Positions 9,489-17,673 of a DNA stretch of 64,000 nucleotides are shown here, piece by piece. The notes beneath the pieces are model-generated. The model worked only from the letters and a program-made list of their open reading frames with translations. It was not told where the DNA came from and did not search any database. This stretch comes from Candidatus Manganitrophus noduliformans. Its GTDB lineage: Bacteria > Nitrospirota > Nitrospiria > SBBL01 > Manganitrophaceae. Positions within the stretch are counted from its first letter, which is position 1. Each line of letters starts with the position of its first letter. The stretch lies in the NCBI RefSeq assembly GCF_012184425.1, contig NZ_VTOW01000006.1:1-64000 (forward strand). The letters are read 5' to 3'. A program made the translations under genes and the position numbers.

Positions 9489-10117
9489 CGCTCCATCGCC
9501 TTGGCCAAATTTTTGAGCGTTTCGACGTTGCGCACGATATGGGAAGGCTCCGTATCGGAGGGGCCGTCGTACGGCTTCCCCACCACCAGGGCGTCGGGGC
9601 CGAGCTGGAGGCTTGAGAACTCATCGAGGGGGGAGAGGAATTCTTTGACGCCGGCCTTCTCGAAGATCTCCCGGGCCGCTTCCGGGTTGAGCGATCGAAG
9701 TTGATAATTCGGCGCGGCCTCCGGCACGATTTGGCCGGCGTCTCCGGAAAAGGTCTCCTCATTCTTGATCGGCTTGAAATACTCCGCCTTGAGAAGAAGA
9801 AGATCGCACGGCAGATCGGCTTTGAGGCTGTAGATATAGTAGAGGATATGCTGGCGGCCGACTTTGACGACCTTGAAGAAGAGGTCGAATCGTCTGCCGT
9901 CGATATCGCCGGTGAAGTAGGGATAAACGAGCGCGTTTTCCTGCGCGACCAAACCTTGCAGCTCGGCGGCGAGGCGGAGGAAATTTTTCTTGATCCGTCG
10001 TTTGTCGATCCAGGAATGGACCACCATCGAAATGCCGATGACGGAGAGGATGAGGAGGAAAAAAGCGGTAATTTGGGACAGTGTCATGTAATGCCTCTTC
10101 ATTTTTGTTTGTTTCAT
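9470..10117 (-). CDS. Single-pass membrane protein of unknown function
   Basis: About 215 residues from ATG 10117 (MKQTKMKRHYM); ATGs at 10102 and 10087 are also possible. One N-terminal transmembrane helix (FFLLILSVIGISMVVHSWI) leads into a soluble domain with DGRRFDLFFKVVKVGRQHILYYIYSLKADLP, which reads like a beta-rich domain. I do not recognise the family. It is translated between nnr and tsaE, overlapping tsaE by 19 bp, so it is part of the operon, but nothing indicates a related function. The 28-bp palindrome 10126-10153 lies just upstream. Confidence 0.75.
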   Translation of the reverse strand: MKQTKMKRHYMTLSQITAFFLLILSVIGISMVVHSWIDKRRIKKNFLRLAAELQGLVAQENALVYPYFTGDIDGRRFDLFFKVVKVGRQHILYYIYSLKADLPCDLLLLKAEYFKPIKNEETFSGDAGQIVPEAAPNYQLRSLNPEAAREIFEKAGVKEFLSPLDEFSSLQLGPDALVVGKPYDGPSDTEPSHIVRNVETLKNLAKAMERCFIPA

Positions 10118-10125
10118 GATGTTCT

Positions 10126-10153
10126 GTAGGGGCGTATTGCAATACGCCCCTAC
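10126..10153. repeat. 28-bp perfect palindrome of the GTAGGGGC family
   Basis: GTAGGGGCGTATTG followed at once by its exact reverse complement. An identical 28-bp copy lies at 57450-57477 and related palindromes at 13186-13216 and 59919-59989. The element overlaps the 3' end of nnr, whose TAG stop codon (10150-10152 on the minus strand) is formed by the palindrome's terminal bases. Probably a REP-type interspersed element; in the transcript it would form a 14-bp hairpin. Confidence 0.9.
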
Positions 10154-11718
10154 GGCGGTAAGACGCCGGAATGACGTCTCACATAATTTTGAATCGCCTC
10201 CGGGATCTTCTGAATCAAATCGGAGGCGATCAGGCCGATCTCCCCGCGGTCGGCGGCGGCGAGATCGCCGGCCGTGCCATGGAGCGCCACCCCCCCGGCG
10301 GCGGCCTCGGCCGGGTCGATCCCCTGCGCCAGCCAGGCGCCGATCATCCCGGTGAGGGCGTCCCCGGTTCCGGCGGTCGCCATTCCCGGATTGCCGGTGT
10401 TGTTGACCCGAACGAATCCGTCGGGGGTGGCGACGACGGTGTGCGCTCCCTTCAAGACCAGAATGGCCCCCCATTGCTCCGCAAAATGGGCCGCGACGGT
10501 GAAGCGCTCTTTTTGAATGAGATCGGTCCGCTTTCCGATCAAACGGCTCATCTCTCCCGGATGCGGGGTCAAAATCGCCGGGGCCTTCCGTTTCTTCAGC
10601 GCCGAGAGATCGCCCGCGAGGGCATTCAGGCCGTCGGCATCGACGACGATCGGAAGAGAGATCTCGGCGATCAAGGTTCGGATCAGCCGCTGCGTCTCCT
10701 CGTTTTGCAAAAGACCCGGTCCGATGGCCACGGCATCTTTCCCCTGAACCGCTTGAAGAAGACTTTTCTCCGCCGCAAGCGAGAGGGTCCCCTCCGGCGT
10801 TTCCGGAAGGGGAAGGGTCATCACCTCCATCAAATCGGCCGTCGCGAGATCAATCGATTTCGGAAGGGCGACCGTCACCAGTCCGGCGCCGCAGCGCAGC
10901 GCCGCGAGAGAGGTCATCAGCGCCGCCCCTTTTTTGCCGAACGAGCCGGCGATGACGAGAAGGTGTCCCGCCGTCCCCTTGTGCGCGCCGCGCGGGCGGG
11001 GAGGGGGGAAGCCGGCGAGTCCTTCCGGGGTGATCAGATCGACCGGGATTTTGGCCGCCTCGATCATCGCCGGCGGGAAGCCGATGTCGATCACGGCGAG
11101 TCGGCCCCGGACCTCCAGCCCCTCCTGAAGAAAGTGGCCCCATTTCGGGAGGGCCATCGTAAAAGTGTAGTCGGCCTTCACCGCGACGCCGAGGACCTCG
11201 CCGGTATCGGCCGAGATCCCGGAGGGGATATCGACCGCAACGACCTTCCGGCCCGATCGGTTGATCAGGGTGATCGCCTTGGCGTAGTCCCCCTCGACCG
11301 GATGGGAGAGCCCGGTGCCGAGGAGGGCGTCGATGATCAGATCGCTTTCCGACAGCTCCCGCGTCAGATGGTTCCAGCGGAACGAGCCGGCCACGTGAAG
11401 GACGCCGCCGGTCTGCATCCAGATGTCGAGCGACGTCTTCGCGTCCCCCCCGACCTTCTCGATCGGCGAGAAGAGGTAGACGATGACCTGCGCGCCGCGC
11501 ATCCGCAGATGCCGCGCCGCCGCGATGCCGTCCCCGCCGTTGTTCCCGCGTCCCGCCAGGATGACCACCCGCTTGCCGGCGGCCGGGCCGAGCGTTTTCT
11601 CGATCTCGTCTACCAATCCCCGGGCCGCATTCTCCATCAGCAGGAGCGAGGGAATGGCGTAGTCGGTCGTCGCCTTCCGGTCGAGCTTTTTCATCTCCTC
11701 CGCGGTCACGATTTTCAT
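10150..11718 (-). CDS. nnr: Bifunctional NAD(P)H-hydrate epimerase / ADP-dependent dehydratase
   Basis: 522 residues, the length of the fused bacterial enzyme. Repairs NADHX/NADPHX, the hydrated damage products of nicotinamide cofactors. The N-terminal YjeF epimerase domain (about 1-215) has GRGNNGGDGIAAARHL and DALLGTGL; the C-terminal ribokinase-fold dehydratase (about 230-505) has HKGTAGHLLVIAGS, LTPHPGEMSRL and AGTGDALTGMIGA. The ATG overlaps the acpS stop by 4 bp. The final codons and TAG stop run into a palindromic repeat, so the extreme C-terminus may have been reset by its insertion. Confidence 0.96.
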   Translation of the reverse strand: MKIVTAEEMKKLDRKATTDYAIPSLLLMENAARGLVDEIEKTLGPAAGKRVVILAGRGNNGGDGIAAARHLRMRGAQVIVYLFSPIEKVGGDAKTSLDIWMQTGGVLHVAGSFRWNHLTRELSESDLIIDALLGTGLSHPVEGDYAKAITLINRSGRKVVAVDIPSGISADTGEVLGVAVKADYTFTMALPKWGHFLQEGLEVRGRLAVIDIGFPPAMIEAAKIPVDLITPEGLAGFPPPRPRGAHKGTAGHLLVIAGSFGKKGAALMTSLAALRCGAGLVTVALPKSIDLATADLMEVMTLPLPETPEGTLSLAAEKSLLQAVQGKDAVAIGPGLLQNEETQRLIRTLIAEISLPIVVDADGLNALAGDLSALKKRKAPAILTPHPGEMSRLIGKRTDLIQKERFTVAAHFAEQWGAILVLKGAHTVVATPDGFVRVNNTGNPGMATAGTGDALTGMIGAWLAQGIDPAEAAAGGVALHGTAGDLAAADRGEIGLIASDLIQKIPEAIQNYVRRHSGVLPP

Positions 11719-12101
11719 TGATTCGTCACCAAAATCACTTGCGCGATCGAATAGTCATGATCATGCGTGATGCTGGCGAAGACGTCGGCGACGTTTCGCG
11801 CGTCGGCCAGCTCGCGCGTCCGGCCCCAGAGCTTCACCTCCGGTTTGCCCGCCGGGTTGTTGATCGTTTCGATCTCCCGCCATCGGGTCCCCATCCGAAG
11901 TCCCGTCCCCAGCGCCTTGAGGATCGCCTCCTTCACCGCGAACCGGGCGGAGAGGTGGACGTGGGGCGCCTTTCGATGAAGGCAATAGGCCTGCTCGGTG
12001 GGGGTGAAGACCCGGTCGAGAAAACGAGGGCCCCATCGCGCCGTCATCTCTTGAATCCGGGAGATTTTGACCAGATCGACCCCGATTCCGACAATCGTCA
12101 T
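11715..12101 (-). CDS. acpS: Holo-[acyl-carrier-protein] synthase
   Basis: 128 residues, typical of AcpS. Transfers 4'-phosphopantetheine from CoA to the serine of apo-ACP. The Mg-binding aspartate in GIGVDLVKISRI (residues 5-16) and the SARFAVKEAILKALGTGLR motif with its catalytic Glu are present. The end overlaps nnr by 4 bp, a common bacterial pairing. Separated from the upstream pdxJ by a GC-rich inverted repeat (12113-12230). Confidence 0.96.
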   Translation of the reverse strand: MTIVGIGVDLVKISRIQEMTARWGPRFLDRVFTPTEQAYCLHRKAPHVHLSARFAVKEAILKALGTGLRMGTRWREIETINNPAGKPEVKLWGRTRELADARNVADVFASITHDHDYSIAQVILVTNQ

Positions 12102-12112
12102 GACTGAAAACC

Positions 12113-12230
12113 GGGGGCCAGGGGCCGGGGGCCAGGTGTCGGGGAAGAACGAAAAAGAGAGTTCCTTTGAGGCGCCCCCAGGATTTTCTTTTGGTTTTCC
12201 CCGGCCCCTGACACCCGGCCCCCGGCCCCC
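12113..12230. repeat. GGGGCC-rich imperfect inverted repeat element
   Basis: Left arm 12113-12144 (GGGGGCCAGGGGCCGGGGGC...) and right arm 12199-12230 (ending GGCCCCCGGCCCCC) are about 32 bp each and pair with one gap. Both contain the word GGTGTC or its complement. The 54-bp centre is A-rich (GAACGAAAAAGAGAG). Fills the pdxJ-acpS spacer and has the look of an inserted palindromic repeat; it could also act as a strong mRNA hairpin inside the operon. Confidence 0.75.
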
Positions 12231-12231
12231 A

Positions 12232-12942
12232 TCATCGGATTCGTTCCTTCATCTCGCGGACGGCCCGCTCCATCCCGACCAAGACGGCCCGGGCGATGAT
12301 GCTGTGGCCGATGTTCAGCTCCTCGATCTCCGGGATCCGCGCCACGGCGGCGACATTCTGATAGTCGAGGCCGTGCCCCGCGTTGACTCCCATCCCGAGT
12401 TTGGCGGCGAGCCGGGCCGCCTCTAAAATTTGATTCAGCTCCGTCCGGCGGTCTTTTCCCCGGCTGTTGGCGTACGGGCCGGTATGGATCTCGATCAGAT
12501 CGGCCGAGACCTTATGCGCCTCCTTGATTTGCGCCGGATCGGGATCGATGAAGAGGGAGACCTCAATTCCCCCGTCGTGAAGCAGGTCGATCGCTTTCTG
12601 CAATTCATCCCGGTTCGAGACGACGTTGAGTCCCCCCTCGGTTGTCAGCTCTTGCCGCCGCTCCGGGACAAAGGTCACCATTTCCGGTTTCACCTCAAGG
12701 GCGATCCGGACCATCTCATCCGTCGCGGCCATCTCCAGGTCAAGCTTGGTTTGAATCGTTTCCCGAAGGATTTTGAGGTCTCGATCGTGGATGTGGCGTC
12801 GGTCTTCACGGAGGTGGACGACGATCCCGTCCGCTCCTCCCAATTCCGCCAGGACCGCCGCAGCGATCGGATCGGGCTGTTTCGCCTTCCGCGCTTCGCG
12901 CACCGTCGCCACATGATCGATATTCACCCCGAGTCTCGCCAA
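12232..12942 (-). CDS. pdxJ: Pyridoxine 5'-phosphate synthase
   Basis: 236 residues from a TTG at 12942, chosen because GAGGAG stands six bases upstream and the product begins [15 protein letters not shown], exactly where family members begin; an in-frame upstream ATG would add 13 unconserved residues. Condenses 1-deoxyxylulose 5-phosphate with aminoacetone phosphate in the DXP-dependent vitamin B6 route. Family motifs [29 protein letters not shown] and [12 protein letters not shown] are all present. First gene of the minus-strand operon ending in mutS; no clear promoter is visible upstream because the region is packed with hairpin repeats. Confidence 0.95.
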   Translation of the reverse strand: MARLGVNIDHVATVREARKAKQPDPIAAAVLAELGGADGIVVHLREDRRHIHDRDLKILRETIQTKLDLEMAATDEMVRIALEVKPEMVTFVPERRQELTTEGGLNVVSNRDELQKAIDLLHDGGIEVSLFIDPDPAQIKEAHKVSADLIEIHTGPYANSRGKDRRTELNQILEAARLAAKLGMGVNAGHGLDYQNVAAVARIPEIEELNIGHSIIARAVLVGMERAVREMKERIR

Positions 12943-12969
12943 GCGTTTCTCCTCTTTGTTGAACACGCA

Positions 12970-13014
12970 CGCGCGTCGCATTCCCCGCAGCTTGCTGCGA
13001 AAGTTAGACGCGCG
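12970..13014. repeat. Hairpin repeat, degenerate CCCCGCAGC copy
   Basis: Outer inverted arms CGCGCGTC (12970-12977) and GACGCGCG (13007-13014) enclose ATTCCCCGCAGCTTGCTGCG (12980-12999), which is repeated at 13053-13072. In this copy the right half of the inner hairpin has decayed (GCGAAAG instead of GCGGGG). Confidence 0.7.
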
Positions 13015-13054
13015 AATACAAATAGAGTCTTTCCATCCTTTCGGGTCGAAGATT

Positions 13055-13074
13055 CCCCGCAGCTTGCTGCGGGG
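13055..13074. repeat. Perfect 20-bp hairpin repeat
   Basis: CCCCGCAGC-TT-GCTGCGGGG, a perfect 9-bp stem with a 2-base centre. Preceded by GATT as in the copy 73 bp upstream, so this is a dispersed unit rather than a unique terminator; no T-run follows on either strand. Confidence 0.75.
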
Positions 13075-13185
13075 AGCTTCAATAGGAAATTTTAGAAGAA
13101 CCCCTTTAAATTCGGACCATTATTGCAGAAACGGACCAGGGGGTCAAGGGCCGAGGCGGGCGGTTTTTATCCATTTTACGGGATG

Positions 13186-13216
13186 TGCGGGGGCGGGTTT
13201 TAAACCCGCCCCCGCA
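13186..13216. repeat. 31-bp palindrome, divergent GTAGGGGC-family member
   Basis: TGCGGGGGCGGGTTT, one T, then the exact reverse complement. The layout (G-rich arm, short core, C-rich arm) matches the 28-bp palindromes at 10126 and 57450, but the core is GGGTTT in place of GTATTG. Lies 43 bp past the amylase stop codon, so it may double as its transcript end hairpin. Confidence 0.75.
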
Positions 13217-13259
13217 GGAAATCTCGATCCAAAATCCGAAATCGCCGATCCGGCAATCG

Positions 13260-15110
13260 TCAGGCGAGGATCGCCATCCCCGCGGGGGGGAGATCGATCC
13301 GGACCGTCGCCCGGTCCTGATCATAGAGGACCGGAACCCGTTTGTTCCGGGGGGGGTGGCGAAGCTCCGTCTCGCCCCAATCGCCCCGGTAGAGAAAGGT
13401 CATCATCGAACCGGGGGGGTGCAAGGAGGCGTCTACCGTGACATCGGCTCCGCGGGGCGCGGTTCCATGGGGGTTGAGCGCGACCAATACCTCCTGATCG
13501 AAGAGAAGGCGCGACCAGGCGGCCAGCTCCCCGGCGCCGGGGATCGAGAAGGGCTGTCCCAGAAAGGAGGTCTCGCGAAGGTACTGGCGGCCGCGCCGCA
13601 GCGCGAGGCCGGTGGGGCTGTTCTGGTTTCGGATCCGCGCGATCGCCCTGATCCGAAGGAAGGTCGGATGGTTGGGATCGAAGAAATGGCAGCCGGCGGT
13701 TCCGAATGCGCCGAAGCTCCCGCCGAACATCGCCTCGCGGATGTAGCGGTCTTCGAAACCGGAGTCGATCGCCGGATCGTGGCGGTCCTCCGTCCCGTCG
13801 AAGGCCTGCTCGGTGCCGTAGTAGAGGCAGGGGATGCCGAGGGTGGTCAGCTGGACCCCGACCGCGTGGGCGACCTGCTCGGCCTTGTTGGGGATCGGAT
13901 TGCGCGCCGCAAAGCGGTGCTTTCCATCGCGTCCGACCATATCGTGATCGTCGAGGATCGAGATATGGTAGCGCCCGGTCTCCCGATGGCTTCCGAGGAT
14001 GTCGTGGCCGCTGAACTGATTGAAGAATCGGGCCGGCTCGGTCAGCCCTTTGACCAGGGCGGTGAGATTCCGGGCCGGCTCGCCGATATCGAGGGCGGCG
14101 TCCAGGTTGCGGCCGAAGATGTCTAGATAATCGCGCGCGAGCGCGGCGCCGCCGGTGACCTCGCCGACCAGGAAGAAGTTTTCTTTTCCGATCGACTCGG
14201 CATATTCGCGGATCGCCCCGCAGAAGTTTCGGGAGCCTTCGAAGCTGACATGTTTCACCGTGTCGATCCGGAAGCCGTCGCAGTCGCTCAACGCGATCCA
14301 ATATTGATAAACACGGGCGACCGCCGAGAGGGCTTCGTTCCGGTTCAGGTTGATATCTTTGAGATCGAAGAAGTCGCCCCGGCGGAATTCATTTTCGGGA
14401 TGGAGCGGATCTTCCCACGGCTCCGGATCCCACCGCCCGATCCGCCCGGCGCGGGTGTACCAATCGCTGTTTTGAAACTCCTTCGGCCAGACCCCGTCGT
14501 CGAGCGAGAGGATATCGGGAATGCTGGCGCCGGTTCCGGATCGCCAGCCGTGCATCGGATACGGTGGCGCATAGCGGTAGGGGAGGTCGCTCTTCGGCCG
14601 GCCCCCCTCATCGTAGAACCAGTTGTTGCCGGAGTGGTTGTAGATGATATCGAGGAGAATGTACATCTCGCGGTCGTGGGCGGCGTCGACCAGATCCCTC
14701 AGCTCCTGAAGGGTCCCGAATCGGGGATCGATATCGAGAAAGTTCTGAATCCCGTAGCCGTGATAGGTCTCCAGATCGGGCCGCTGGCGCCAGATCGGGC
14801 CGATCCAGAGGGTGGTGACGCCGAGCTCTTTCAAGTAATCGAGTTTGCCGGCAATCCCCTTGAGGGTGCCTCCCTGGAATCGCCTTCCCGATTCCTGCCA
14901 GAGTCGCCGATCGGCGGCGGCATGTTGATCGGGACGTTTCCAATCGAATAAGGGGCGTTCTTCTTCATGCCCGTCGCTGAAGCGATCGGGGAGAAAAAAG
15001 TAAAGGGTCTGGTCGCGCCAGGTGGCGGGGCTTGGCTGAACGCGGCCGCGGGGTCTAAGGTCGGCGGCCGAGAGGGTCGTGGGGGCGGATGGTTCGACGA
15101 TGGTCGGCAT
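13260..15110 (-). CDS. Glycoside hydrolase family 13 alpha-amylase-like enzyme
   Basis: 616 residues; ATG 15110 is preceded by AGGAGG at good spacing. All four GH13 regions are readable: DIIYNHSG (I), DGFRIDTVKHV with nucleophile D283 (II), FLVGEVTG with acid/base E317 (III) and LDDHDMV with D390 (IV). A (beta/alpha)8 barrel occupies about 30-480 and a C-terminal beta domain the rest. No signal peptide, so a cytoplasmic alpha-glucan hydrolase or transferase is likely. The N-terminal segment WRDQTLYFFLPDRFSDG is typical of cyclomaltodextrinase-like and related GH13 enzymes. No other glycogen or trehalose gene is adjacent; exact specificity is open. Confidence 0.92.
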   Translation of the reverse strand: MPTIVEPSAPTTLSAADLRPRGRVQPSPATWRDQTLYFFLPDRFSDGHEEERPLFDWKRPDQHAAADRRLWQESGRRFQGGTLKGIAGKLDYLKELGVTTLWIGPIWRQRPDLETYHGYGIQNFLDIDPRFGTLQELRDLVDAAHDREMYILLDIIYNHSGNNWFYDEGGRPKSDLPYRYAPPYPMHGWRSGTGASIPDILSLDDGVWPKEFQNSDWYTRAGRIGRWDPEPWEDPLHPENEFRRGDFFDLKDINLNRNEALSAVARVYQYWIALSDCDGFRIDTVKHVSFEGSRNFCGAIREYAESIGKENFFLVGEVTGGAALARDYLDIFGRNLDAALDIGEPARNLTALVKGLTEPARFFNQFSGHDILGSHRETGRYHISILDDHDMVGRDGKHRFAARNPIPNKAEQVAHAVGVQLTTLGIPCLYYGTEQAFDGTEDRHDPAIDSGFEDRYIREAMFGGSFGAFGTAGCHFFDPNHPTFLRIRAIARIRNQNSPTGLALRRGRQYLRETSFLGQPFSIPGAGELAAWSRLLFDQEVLVALNPHGTAPRGADVTVDASLHPPGSMMTFLYRGDWGETELRHPPRNKRVPVLYDQDRATVRIDLPPAGMAILA

Positions 15111-15201
15111 GGTCGGTCCTCCTGGGATTGAGGTGAGGGGCTTTCCTCAGGATAGCCAAATGAGAGGAGAGAATTCAACTGTCGGTTTCGGAACGGGCTT
15201 A

Positions 15202-15210
15202 TGTTAGAAT
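15202..15210 (+). promoter_or_regulatory. Extended -10 promoter of the hemerythrin gene
   Basis: TGT-TAGAAT matches an extended -10 (TGnTATAAT) 32 bp before the ATG; no good -35 is seen at 16-18 bp. The same TAGAAT hexamer serves as -10 in the near-consensus promoter at 56186-56214. Confidence 0.5.
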
Positions 15211-15241
15211 AAAATTAAATGGTCATCACGGAGACGGAATC

Positions 15242-15835
15242 ATGCCGATTACCATCGGGCGAGGGCCCGAGGTTACATTCACCAATCCATTGGGATGGCT
15301 TCGCGGTTGCCACGACCGGATCGCGCACTTTCTGAAAGTGCTGGCGACCGTGGCGATCCGGCGGCAATGGGGGGCGCTTCACCGGGCCGATCGGGAGGCG
15401 CTCGAAGCGTTTCTCCGCTACTTCCGGGAGGCGGCCCCGAAGCATACCGAAGATGAGGAGCAGTCGCTTTTTCCGAGGTTGAAGGAATCAACCGCTCCGT
15501 CCGCGGTCGCGTTGCGGCCGACGCTGGATGCGCTGGCGGCGGAGCATCGGACGATCCAAAAGATCCAATCTGAGGCTGAACAGCTTGTCGAACGGTGGCT
15601 GATGGAAGGGCAACTCCTCCCTCATGAAGGGAAGCGGCTGCTGGCGCTGCTTCCGCCGCTGCAGGGATCGTATGAAAAGCATATGGAGGTTGAGGATCGG
15701 GAGGTTTTTTCGGTCGCCGCCCGTGTCCTGACCGCATCGCAGATGGTTGCGATGGGGCGCGAGATGGCGAAGCGGCGCGGGATCGATCCCGACCTGGCGA
15801 TCGCCTATCCGATGGAAGGTCCCCCGGCCGACTGA
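15242..15835 (+). CDS. Hemerythrin HHE-domain protein
   Basis: 197 residues. A four-helix hemerythrin-like domain with the expected ligand pattern: HDRIAHFLKVL near residue 22, HTEDEEQSLFPRL around 68-80, EHRTIQKI around 101 and EKHMEVEDREVF around 142-153. The di-iron site of these proteins binds oxygen or NO, or senses redox and iron. The N-terminal segment and a C-terminal region AMGREMAKRRG are common in soluble bacterial versions. Monocistronic or co-transcribed with the DHH gene 26 bp downstream. Confidence 0.88.
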   Translation: MPITIGRGPEVTFTNPLGWLRGCHDRIAHFLKVLATVAIRRQWGALHRADREALEAFLRYFREAAPKHTEDEEQSLFPRLKESTAPSAVALRPTLDALAAEHRTIQKIQSEAEQLVERWLMEGQLLPHEGKRLLALLPPLQGSYEKHMEVEDREVFSVAARVLTASQMVAMGREMAKRRGIDPDLAIAYPMEGPPAD

Positions 15836-15861
15836 AGCAAGGCTGAAGAGGAGCGAAGCGA

Positions 15862-16662
15862 ATGTCCCAAAAGCCCCTTGTGTTGTACCATGCCGGATGC
15901 GCGGACGGTTTTTCCGCCGCCTGGGTGGTGCATCAACTCGGAATCGACGCCGAGTTTCGCCCGGTCGACTATGAGCATGGCCCGCCCGACGCCACGGGGC
16001 GCGACGTGATGATCTTCGATTTCGCCTACCCGCGCGAAGCGCTTCTGGCGATGAAGGAAAGGGCCGCTTCGCTCGTCGTCCTCGATCACCATAAAACCCA
16101 CGCGGAAGTTCTCTCCGATCTGCCGTTTTGCCGGTTCGATATGGAGAAATCGGGGGGACAGATGGCGTGGGAATATTTTAAGAAGGATGAGCCCCCTCCC
16201 TGGCTGGTCGCCTATACGGAAGATCGGGACCTCTGGCGCTGGGCGCTGCCTCACTCCCGTGAAGTAAACGCGGCCCTTCGCTCCTACCCGAGAAAGCTCG
16301 ACGTTTGGGACGCGCTCGCAAAACGGGACGTGCTCGAATTGGTGGCGGAGGGAAAGGCGATCGCCCGCTACGAGGACCAGCTGGTCCGGGCGCTCGTCCG
16401 GCTGGCGCGGGAAATCGAATTCGACGGCCACAAGGTCCTCGCGGTCAATACCTCCGCCCTTCTTTCGGAAGTGGCGGGGAAGCTGGCGGAGGGCCGTCCC
16501 TTCGGGATCGCCTGGTTTACCCGCGCGGACGGAAAACGATCGGTCGCTCTTCGCTCCCGCGAGGGGGGAATCGACGTTTCGGAGATCGCCAAGCGCCACG
16601 GCGGCGGGGGGCATCGGAACGCGTCCGGCTTTATCGCCGAGGCGAAGGGGTTTGATTATTGA
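15862..16662 (+). CDS. DHH/DHHA1 family phosphoesterase
   Basis: 266 residues. Motif I is HAGCADGFSAAWV (a CADG variant of the HxDxDG metal site), the DHH signature is LDHHKTH (about 74-80), and the C-terminal DHHA1 domain ends in GGGGHRNASGF. These manganese enzymes hydrolyse phosphodiester or pyrophosphate bonds in nanoRNA, pApA or related nucleotides; this shorter stand-alone type lacks the CBS or GGDEF additions of GdpP and its role is not established. The 3' end overlaps the convergent yfcE-like gene by 7 bp. Confidence 0.9.
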   Translation: MSQKPLVLYHAGCADGFSAAWVVHQLGIDAEFRPVDYEHGPPDATGRDVMIFDFAYPREALLAMKERAASLVVLDHHKTHAEVLSDLPFCRFDMEKSGGQMAWEYFKKDEPPPWLVAYTEDRDLWRWALPHSREVNAALRSYPRKLDVWDALAKRDVLELVAEGKAIARYEDQLVRALVRLAREIEFDGHKVLAVNTSALLSEVAGKLAEGRPFGIAWFTRADGKRSVALRSREGGIDVSEIAKRHGGGGHRNASGFIAEAKGFDY

Positions 16663-17177
16663 TCGTCGAACGCAAACGATCGTGAGGTCGGCCGTCCTTC
16701 CTCCAGAAAAATCAGCTTCAACCGAACCGCCTCCTTGCTCCACGCCATCAAACCGATCGATCGCTTCAGCGAGAACCGCTTCGGTCCGGCGCCGCCCGGA
16801 TTGAAGTAGATCATCCCGTCCTTCTGCTCGATGATTCCCTTGTGGCTGTGGCCGGAGATCACCAGATCGGGATCGGCCCCTTTCAGCCGCTCTTTCATTT
16901 CACCGGCCGGCTTCCAGTAATCTTTGACATTGTGAATCAGCAGGATTTCTCTTCCGTCGAGCTCGATCCGATCCACATCGGGGAGGCGTTCGAGCGGTGT
17001 GCCGAGATCATTGTTTCCCCGAATCGCCGTGACCGGCGCGATCTTCTCCAGGGCCGAGAGGACCTCCTCGCTTCCGATGTCGCCGGCGTGAAGAATTCGG
17101 TCGACCTTTTCGAAATGCTTCAGCGCCGCCGGATCGAGCCGGCCATGTGTGTCGGAAATGATGCCGAATCGGGTCAT
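16656..17177 (-). CDS. YfcE/MJ0936-type metallophosphoesterase
   Basis: 173 residues from ATG 17177, where the conserved MTRFGIISDTHG begins; the frame extends upstream without conservation. Calcineurin-like phosphoesterase motifs are complete: DTHG, HAGDIG, GNND, GHSHKG and NPGGAG. These small manganese phosphodiesterases act on simple phosphodiesters in vitro and their cellular substrate is generally unknown. Begins 10 bp after the end of the DUF4864 lipoprotein gene on the same strand, so probably co-transcribed with it. Confidence 0.92.
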   Translation of the reverse strand: MTRFGIISDTHGRLDPAALKHFEKVDRILHAGDIGSEEVLSALEKIAPVTAIRGNNDLGTPLERLPDVDRIELDGREILLIHNVKDYWKPAGEMKERLKGADPDLVISGHSHKGIIEQKDGMIYFNPGGAGPKRFSLKRSIGLMAWSKEAVRLKLIFLEEGRPTSRSFAFDDQ

Positions 17178-17187
17178 CGCCGCCCCG

Positions 17188-17673
17188 CTATAAAGCCCGG
17201 AAGGGATCGAGCGGTTCCAGCCCGTCGATTTTCCAACTCCCCTCCTCGAAAACCATCCGGTACTCGACCGCGGCGAGCCGGGCGTTTGCCCCGGCGACAT
17301 CGACCTCCAGCGCGGCGCGGGTGTCGCCCGGGCGGAAATGAAGCCTTCGGAAGAGGACCTGCGCCGGCCGGGCGATCTCCTTAAAGCGGGCGCGAATCCT
17401 CGCCTCAAAGAGGTCCCGCGGGAATTTCTTTTGGAAGGCCTTGGAGACGAAGGTATAGGCGCCGCTGTAGTCGTCCCGCTTAAAGGCGTCGAGTTGTTGC
17501 CGGATGACCGACGCGATCTGCGCCAGCGTTTCCTTTCGATCGGCCGGGGGAGCGGCCGGTTCGGTGAGAGCGGCCGCTCCGTTCGATCCGTGGAGGGGGC
17601 CCCCTGCGGTGCAGCCGAGGAGAAGAGAAAGGAGCATCATCATCCCGGGAAGGATCAGGGCTCTTATCCCCAC
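17188..17673 (-). CDS. DUF4864-type lipoprotein
   Basis: 161 residues from GTG 17673, chosen for the AAGGGGG ribosome binding site eight bases upstream; it overlaps the upstream paralogue by 10 bp. A short signal sequence ends in the lipobox LLLGC, so it is probably a lipid-anchored envelope protein. The domain IASVIRQQLDAFKRDDYSGAY...VSKAFQKKF...W+IDGL is DUF4864-like, an NTF2-like alpha+beta fold. Shares the string IASVIRQQLDAF with the neighbouring gene, showing a tandem duplication. Function unknown. Confidence 0.8.
   Translation of the reverse strand: MGIRALILPGMMMLLSLLLGCTAGGPLHGSNGAAALTEPAAPPADRKETLAQIASVIRQQLDAFKRDDYSGAYTFVSKAFQKKFPRDLFEARIRARFKEIARPAQVLFRRLHFRPGDTRAALEVDVAGANARLAAVEYRMVFEEGSWKIDGLEPLDPFRAL

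Larger units (their letters stand above)
12943..13259. other. Gene-free region of hairpin repeats between amylase and pdxJ
   Basis: 317 bp without a supportable gene. It holds a nested hairpin (12970-13014, outer arms CGCGCGTC/GACGCGCG), a near copy of its core as the perfect hairpin CCCCGCAGCTTGCTGCGGGG (13055-13074), and a long palindrome at 13186-13216. A promoter for pdxJ should be here but I cannot pick one out. Confidence 0.7.

Noticed and set aside
10171-11721. 516-codon open frame antisense to nnr
   Set aside because: Shadow; the sense frame is a full-length two-domain Nnr.
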